37,664 bases of DNA from Bacillota bacterium (lineage in GTDB: Bacteria; Bacillota; DTU014). The stretch covers positions 1 to 37,664 of the forward strand of contig JAAYAB010000009.1 of the NCBI GenBank assembly GCA_012719595.1, given 5' to 3'. A program made the position numbers and the translations under genes. Below, one piece after another: positions 34,961 to 37,664 of the stretch; position 1 is the stretch's first letter; the number at the start of each line of letters is the position of its first letter. The notes below the pieces were generated by a model. That model had not been told where the DNA came from. It searched no databases and worked only from the letters and a program-made list of their open reading frames with translations.

Positions 34961-36259
34961 GTGATTGCCGACCTGAAGATCTCGCTTTGTGACCTATCGA
35001 TGGCGCTTTCCGACGTCATGGATCTCGTTAGCCCCGTATTCTCAGGGCACCACAGACAGGTTGCCTACATCGCCCTGAGCATCTCCAGAGAAATGGGGTT
35101 ACCCGAAAGCGAGCGGAGCACGATCGCGTTCGCGGCCGCTCTGCACGATATGGGCGCTCTCTCCGTTCGCGAGAGAGTGAGCGCCATGGAGTTCGAGGTG
35201 GTGCAGCCACACGCTCACGCTGAGCACGGGTACTCACTGCTCAGGACATTCGCGCCCCTAGCGGAAGCTGCAGATATCATCCGCCTTCATCACGTGCGGT
35301 GGGATGAGCGACTGGATTCGGAGGTAGTTGAGGCTGCCGGCGGTAATGTTCCGTTGGGCAGCTACATCGTTCACATCTCTGACCGCATCGCTGTGCTTAT
35401 CGATCGCACGAGAGACGTCCTCTCTCAGTCAGGTTCGATACGGGATCGGATAGCTCGCGAGTCTGGAGCTATGTTCATGCCCGAACTCGTGGACGTGTTC
35501 GAAAAACTGGCGAACCGTGAGTACTTCTGGCTGGATCTCTCGTCCCCGAGCGTCGGGTCTGTACTGCACAAACGCATGCACAAAGCAGACGTAGAGCTCG
35601 ATTTCGACATGCTCCTCAGCCTCGCGGATCTATTCAGGCGAACGATCGACTTCAGGAGCCGCTTCACGGCAACGCACTCAGCGGGGGTTGCAGCAGTAGC
35701 AGAGTCACTCGCAAGTCGAATCGGCTTCTCCAGACGCGAGTGCCTCCATATGGAAGTCGCCGGATACCTGCATGATCTCGGCAAACTGGCAATACCCACC
35801 GAACTGCTAGAGAAGCCGGGAAGGCTCAGTCCTGAGGAAATGAACGTGATGAAGAGCCACACGTTCTACACGTATCGGACCCTGGAGTCCATCCCCGAGC
35901 TCAGCACAATCGCCGAATGGGCAGCGTTTCATCACGAGAGGATAGACGGCACGGGCTATCCGTTCAAGCTGTCCCGCAAGGAACTCCCCATAGGGTCTAG
36001 GGTCATGGCCGTCGCTGATGTCTTTACTGCGTTGACTGAGGACCGTCCGTATCGGAAGGGAATGTCGCCTGAGCAGGCAGCCAGAGTGATCCGCAAGATG
36101 GCGGATGGGCAAGCGCTCGATCCGGACGTGGCATCAGAGGCGCTTACGGACCTCGAATCGATCAACCAAGCTAGAATCGATGCTCAGTCCAAGTCGACGA
36201 TCGAGTACGACTCGTTCTCATCGATACCGACGGAAGGACGGTCGGCGGCGAGCGACTGA
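34961..36259 (+). CDS. Tandem HD-domain protein with C-terminal HD-GYP (possible c-di-GMP phosphodiesterase)
   Basis: GTG 34961 (MIADLKISLC) with SD-like GAGGTG. First HD: AAALHDMGALSV, HAEHGYSLL, IIRLHHVRWD. Second: EVAGYLHDLGKLAIP, KSHTFYTYRTLE, FHHERIDGTGYPFKLSRKELPIGSRVMAVADVFTALTEDRPYRKGM. Confidence 0.88.
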   Translation: MIADLKISLCDLSMALSDVMDLVSPVFSGHHRQVAYIALSISREMGLPESERSTIAFAAALHDMGALSVRERVSAMEFEVVQPHAHAEHGYSLLRTFAPLAEAADIIRLHHVRWDERLDSEVVEAAGGNVPLGSYIVHISDRIAVLIDRTRDVLSQSGSIRDRIARESGAMFMPELVDVFEKLANREYFWLDLSSPSVGSVLHKRMHKADVELDFDMLLSLADLFRRTIDFRSRFTATHSAGVAAVAESLASRIGFSRRECLHMEVAGYLHDLGKLAIPTELLEKPGRLSPEEMNVMKSHTFYTYRTLESIPELSTIAEWAAFHHERIDGTGYPFKLSRKELPIGSRVMAVADVFTALTEDRPYRKGMSPEQAARVIRKMADGQALDPDVASEALTDLESINQARIDAQSKSTIEYDSFSSIPTEGRSAASD

Positions 36260-36264
36260 GCGCC

Positions 36265-36396
36265 GTGACCGTCCGGCCCAGCCAACAACCGAGCCCCGCG
36301 ACCACCCGGTTGAGCCAGCCATCGGGCCCTGCGACTGGCCTGCCGAGGCAGCAGTTGATCCCTGTCACCGCCTGGCAGGACGTCAATCAACCCACA
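36265..36396. repeat. Degenerate 33-bp tandem repeat, 3 to 4 units, just after the HD-GYP stop codon
   Basis: GTGACCGTCCGGCCCAGCCAACAACCGAGCCCC / GCGACCACCCGGTTGAGCCAGCCATCGGGCCCT / GCGACTGGCCTGCCGAGGCAGCAGTTGATCCCT / GTCACCGCCTGGCAGGACGTCAATCAACCCACA; adjacent units about 2/3 identical by eye. Confidence 0.65.
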
Positions 36397-37073
36397 GCGG
36401 CCTTCCCGGCATCTGACTCCTCGATCCCAAGTACCGCCAGCAGCTCGGTCACGCATCTCACTACTGCTACCGGCCAGTACTCGTGAAGCTGCTCAGCGGT
36501 AGTCGTCCCGGTCAAGACGCTGATGAACGGCACTCCTGCAGCGGCGGCCGCTTGCCCATCGACTACATGATCGCCGATATAAACAGCACGTTCGGGTGGG
36601 CATTCAAGACGCTCCAATGCCATCAATAGTGCCCCTGGGTCTGGCTTGTGACTGGGTGCGTCCTCGGCTCCGACGATCACCTCGAAGAAGCTATCAATAG
36701 ACTCTCTCCGCAGGATCTCCAGAATGCGGCGGCGGAGCTTGTTTGAGACGATCCCCTGCCTGATCCCATGCTCATGAAGTGTCCTCACGAGCTCAATCAC
36801 TCCTGGATAGAGGTGAGTCAGGGGCGCCATGACCTCATCTGCTCGAGCTATGAAGTGCCTCAGGAAGGCTGCATATTCGTGTTCCTCAACTGCTCTAGAC
36901 GCGACCGAGTCCAGCGCCTGTGCCAGCGGCAGCCCAATCGTCCCCTTGATTGTGTCAGGAGACGGGACGTCCATGCCAAGCCGCTCGAGGGCGTAGTTCA
37001 TGGACGCGATGACTCCCTTTGACGAGTCTACGAGGGTGTAGTCGAAGTCATAGACCACTACTCGTGGTTTCAG
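36387..37073 (-). CDS. HAD superfamily hydrolase (phosphoglycolate phosphatase-like), possible CTG start
   Basis: VVVYDFDYTLVDSSKGV (motif I), GIVSNKLRR (motif II), GAEDAPSHKPDPGALL, AVYIGDHVVDGQAAAAAGVPFISVLTG. Tracked start is GTG 37058; CTG 37073 gives MKPRVVVYDFD. Confidence 0.88.
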   Translation of the reverse strand: MKPRVVVYDFDYTLVDSSKGVIASMNYALERLGMDVPSPDTIKGTIGLPLAQALDSVASRAVEEHEYAAFLRHFIARADEVMAPLTHLYPGVIELVRTLHEHGIRQGIVSNKLRRRILEILRRESIDSFFEVIVGAEDAPSHKPDPGALLMALERLECPPERAVYIGDHVVDGQAAAAAGVPFISVLTGTTTAEQLHEYWPVAVVRCVTELLAVLGIEESDAGKAAVG

Positions 37074-37149
37074 ACCGCATCATCTCCCGGCGAGTCCATC
37101 TGAGGTAAAGTTATCCTCATGATACCACAGACTCCCGAATGTGCAACAC

Positions 37150-37664
37150 TCAGACTGACTGCCCCTCGGCCCTATCCGCTATCTGGCTCAACATGCGCGG
37201 CAGAAGTATGGCTACGATCAGCAGCGCTCCGATCACGACCGTCATGACCTGGCCGGGTATGTTGAGAAGGCTCATACCGAACCGCGCAAAGCCGATCAGG
37301 AAGAGCGACAGAACGACACCGAGCATATTGCCGGAGCCGCCGGTGATGGTGACTCCTCCGAGGACAACAGCAGTGACGACCTCCAGCTCAAAGCCCTGGG
37401 CTATGTTTGGGCGAGTGCTGTAGATCCTGGAGGTGAGGAGAACCGCCGCAAACGAGGACATGAGGCCTGAGAGCGTGAACAGGATGACCTTGATGCGATC
37501 GACGGGAACTCCCGAGTATCTGCAGGTAGCCTCGTTGTCTCCCATGGCGTAGATGAACCGCCCGAACGTCGTGCGATGCAGAAGTATCCCGAAGACTACT
37601 GCCAGCACTGCGAAGATGACTAGTTGGTTGGGCACCGGGGTCCGGCCCAGGTAGCCTTGCCCCA
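37150..37664 (-). CDS. RbsC-type sugar ABC transporter permease, C-terminal part, runs off the right edge
   Basis: TTFGRFIYAMGDNEATCRYSGVPVDRIKVILFTLSGLMSSFAAVLLTSRI...AVVLGGVTITGGSGNMLGVVLSLFLIGFARFGMSLLNIPGQVMTVVIGALLIVAI. The frame stays open to the window end (GQGYLGRTPVPNQLV). Confidence 0.9.
   Translation of the reverse strand, partial: GQGYLGRTPVPNQLVIFAVLAVVFGILLHRTTFGRFIYAMGDNEATCRYSGVPVDRIKVILFTLSGLMSSFAAVLLTSRIYSTRPNIAQGFELEVVTAVVLGGVTITGGSGNMLGVVLSLFLIGFARFGMSLLNIPGQVMTVVIGALLIVAILLPRMLSQIADRAEGQSV

Noticed and set aside
36105-36416. 103-aa + strand ORF rich in Arg/Pro overlapping the HD-GYP 3' end
   Set aside because: Overlaps the real HD-GYP frame, and its low-complexity tail comes from the 33-bp repeat.

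Overview
The window looks like a bacterial glycan-utilisation island with a few housekeeping-type neighbours. No rRNA, tRNA, CRISPR array or transposase was recognised.

Layout:
(1) Left edge: a truncated YbhB/YbcL (PEBP) gene, a PNPOx-like gene and a divergent flavin reductase-like gene.
(2) A + strand set of enzymes without evident signal peptides: a parallel beta-helix protein, a GH101-like TIM barrel, a DUF5060/DUF4038 apiosidase-like hydrolase and an (alpha/alpha)6 MGH1/GH63-like hydrolase.
(3) A long - strand transport operon: two solute-binding proteins (one a 1015-aa fusion), two permease pairs, an NHL-TPR-Yip1-like membrane protein and a DUF5696 protein. No ATPase gene is present.
(4) A divergent + strand operon: a DUF362 protein, a secreted beta-helix protein and a second, larger GH101-like protein.
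(5) A sugar-catabolic operon: SIS isomerase, zinc dehydrogenase, NAD-binding/SAF oxidoreductase, FGGY kinase and RpiR regulator.
(6) A decayed segment, a tandem HD/HD-GYP protein, a HAD phosphatase and a truncated RbsC-type permease.

Most notable observations:
- The beta-helix + GH101-like module occurs on both sides of the transport operon.
- A nine-unit 16-bp repeat, whose units are mostly mini-hairpins, lies between two permease genes.
- An FGGY kinase appears to start at ACG and a HAD gene at CTG.
- A DUF5655-like pseudogene carries an internal deletion.

All calls come from reading the sequence and translations by eye. No database search was run.
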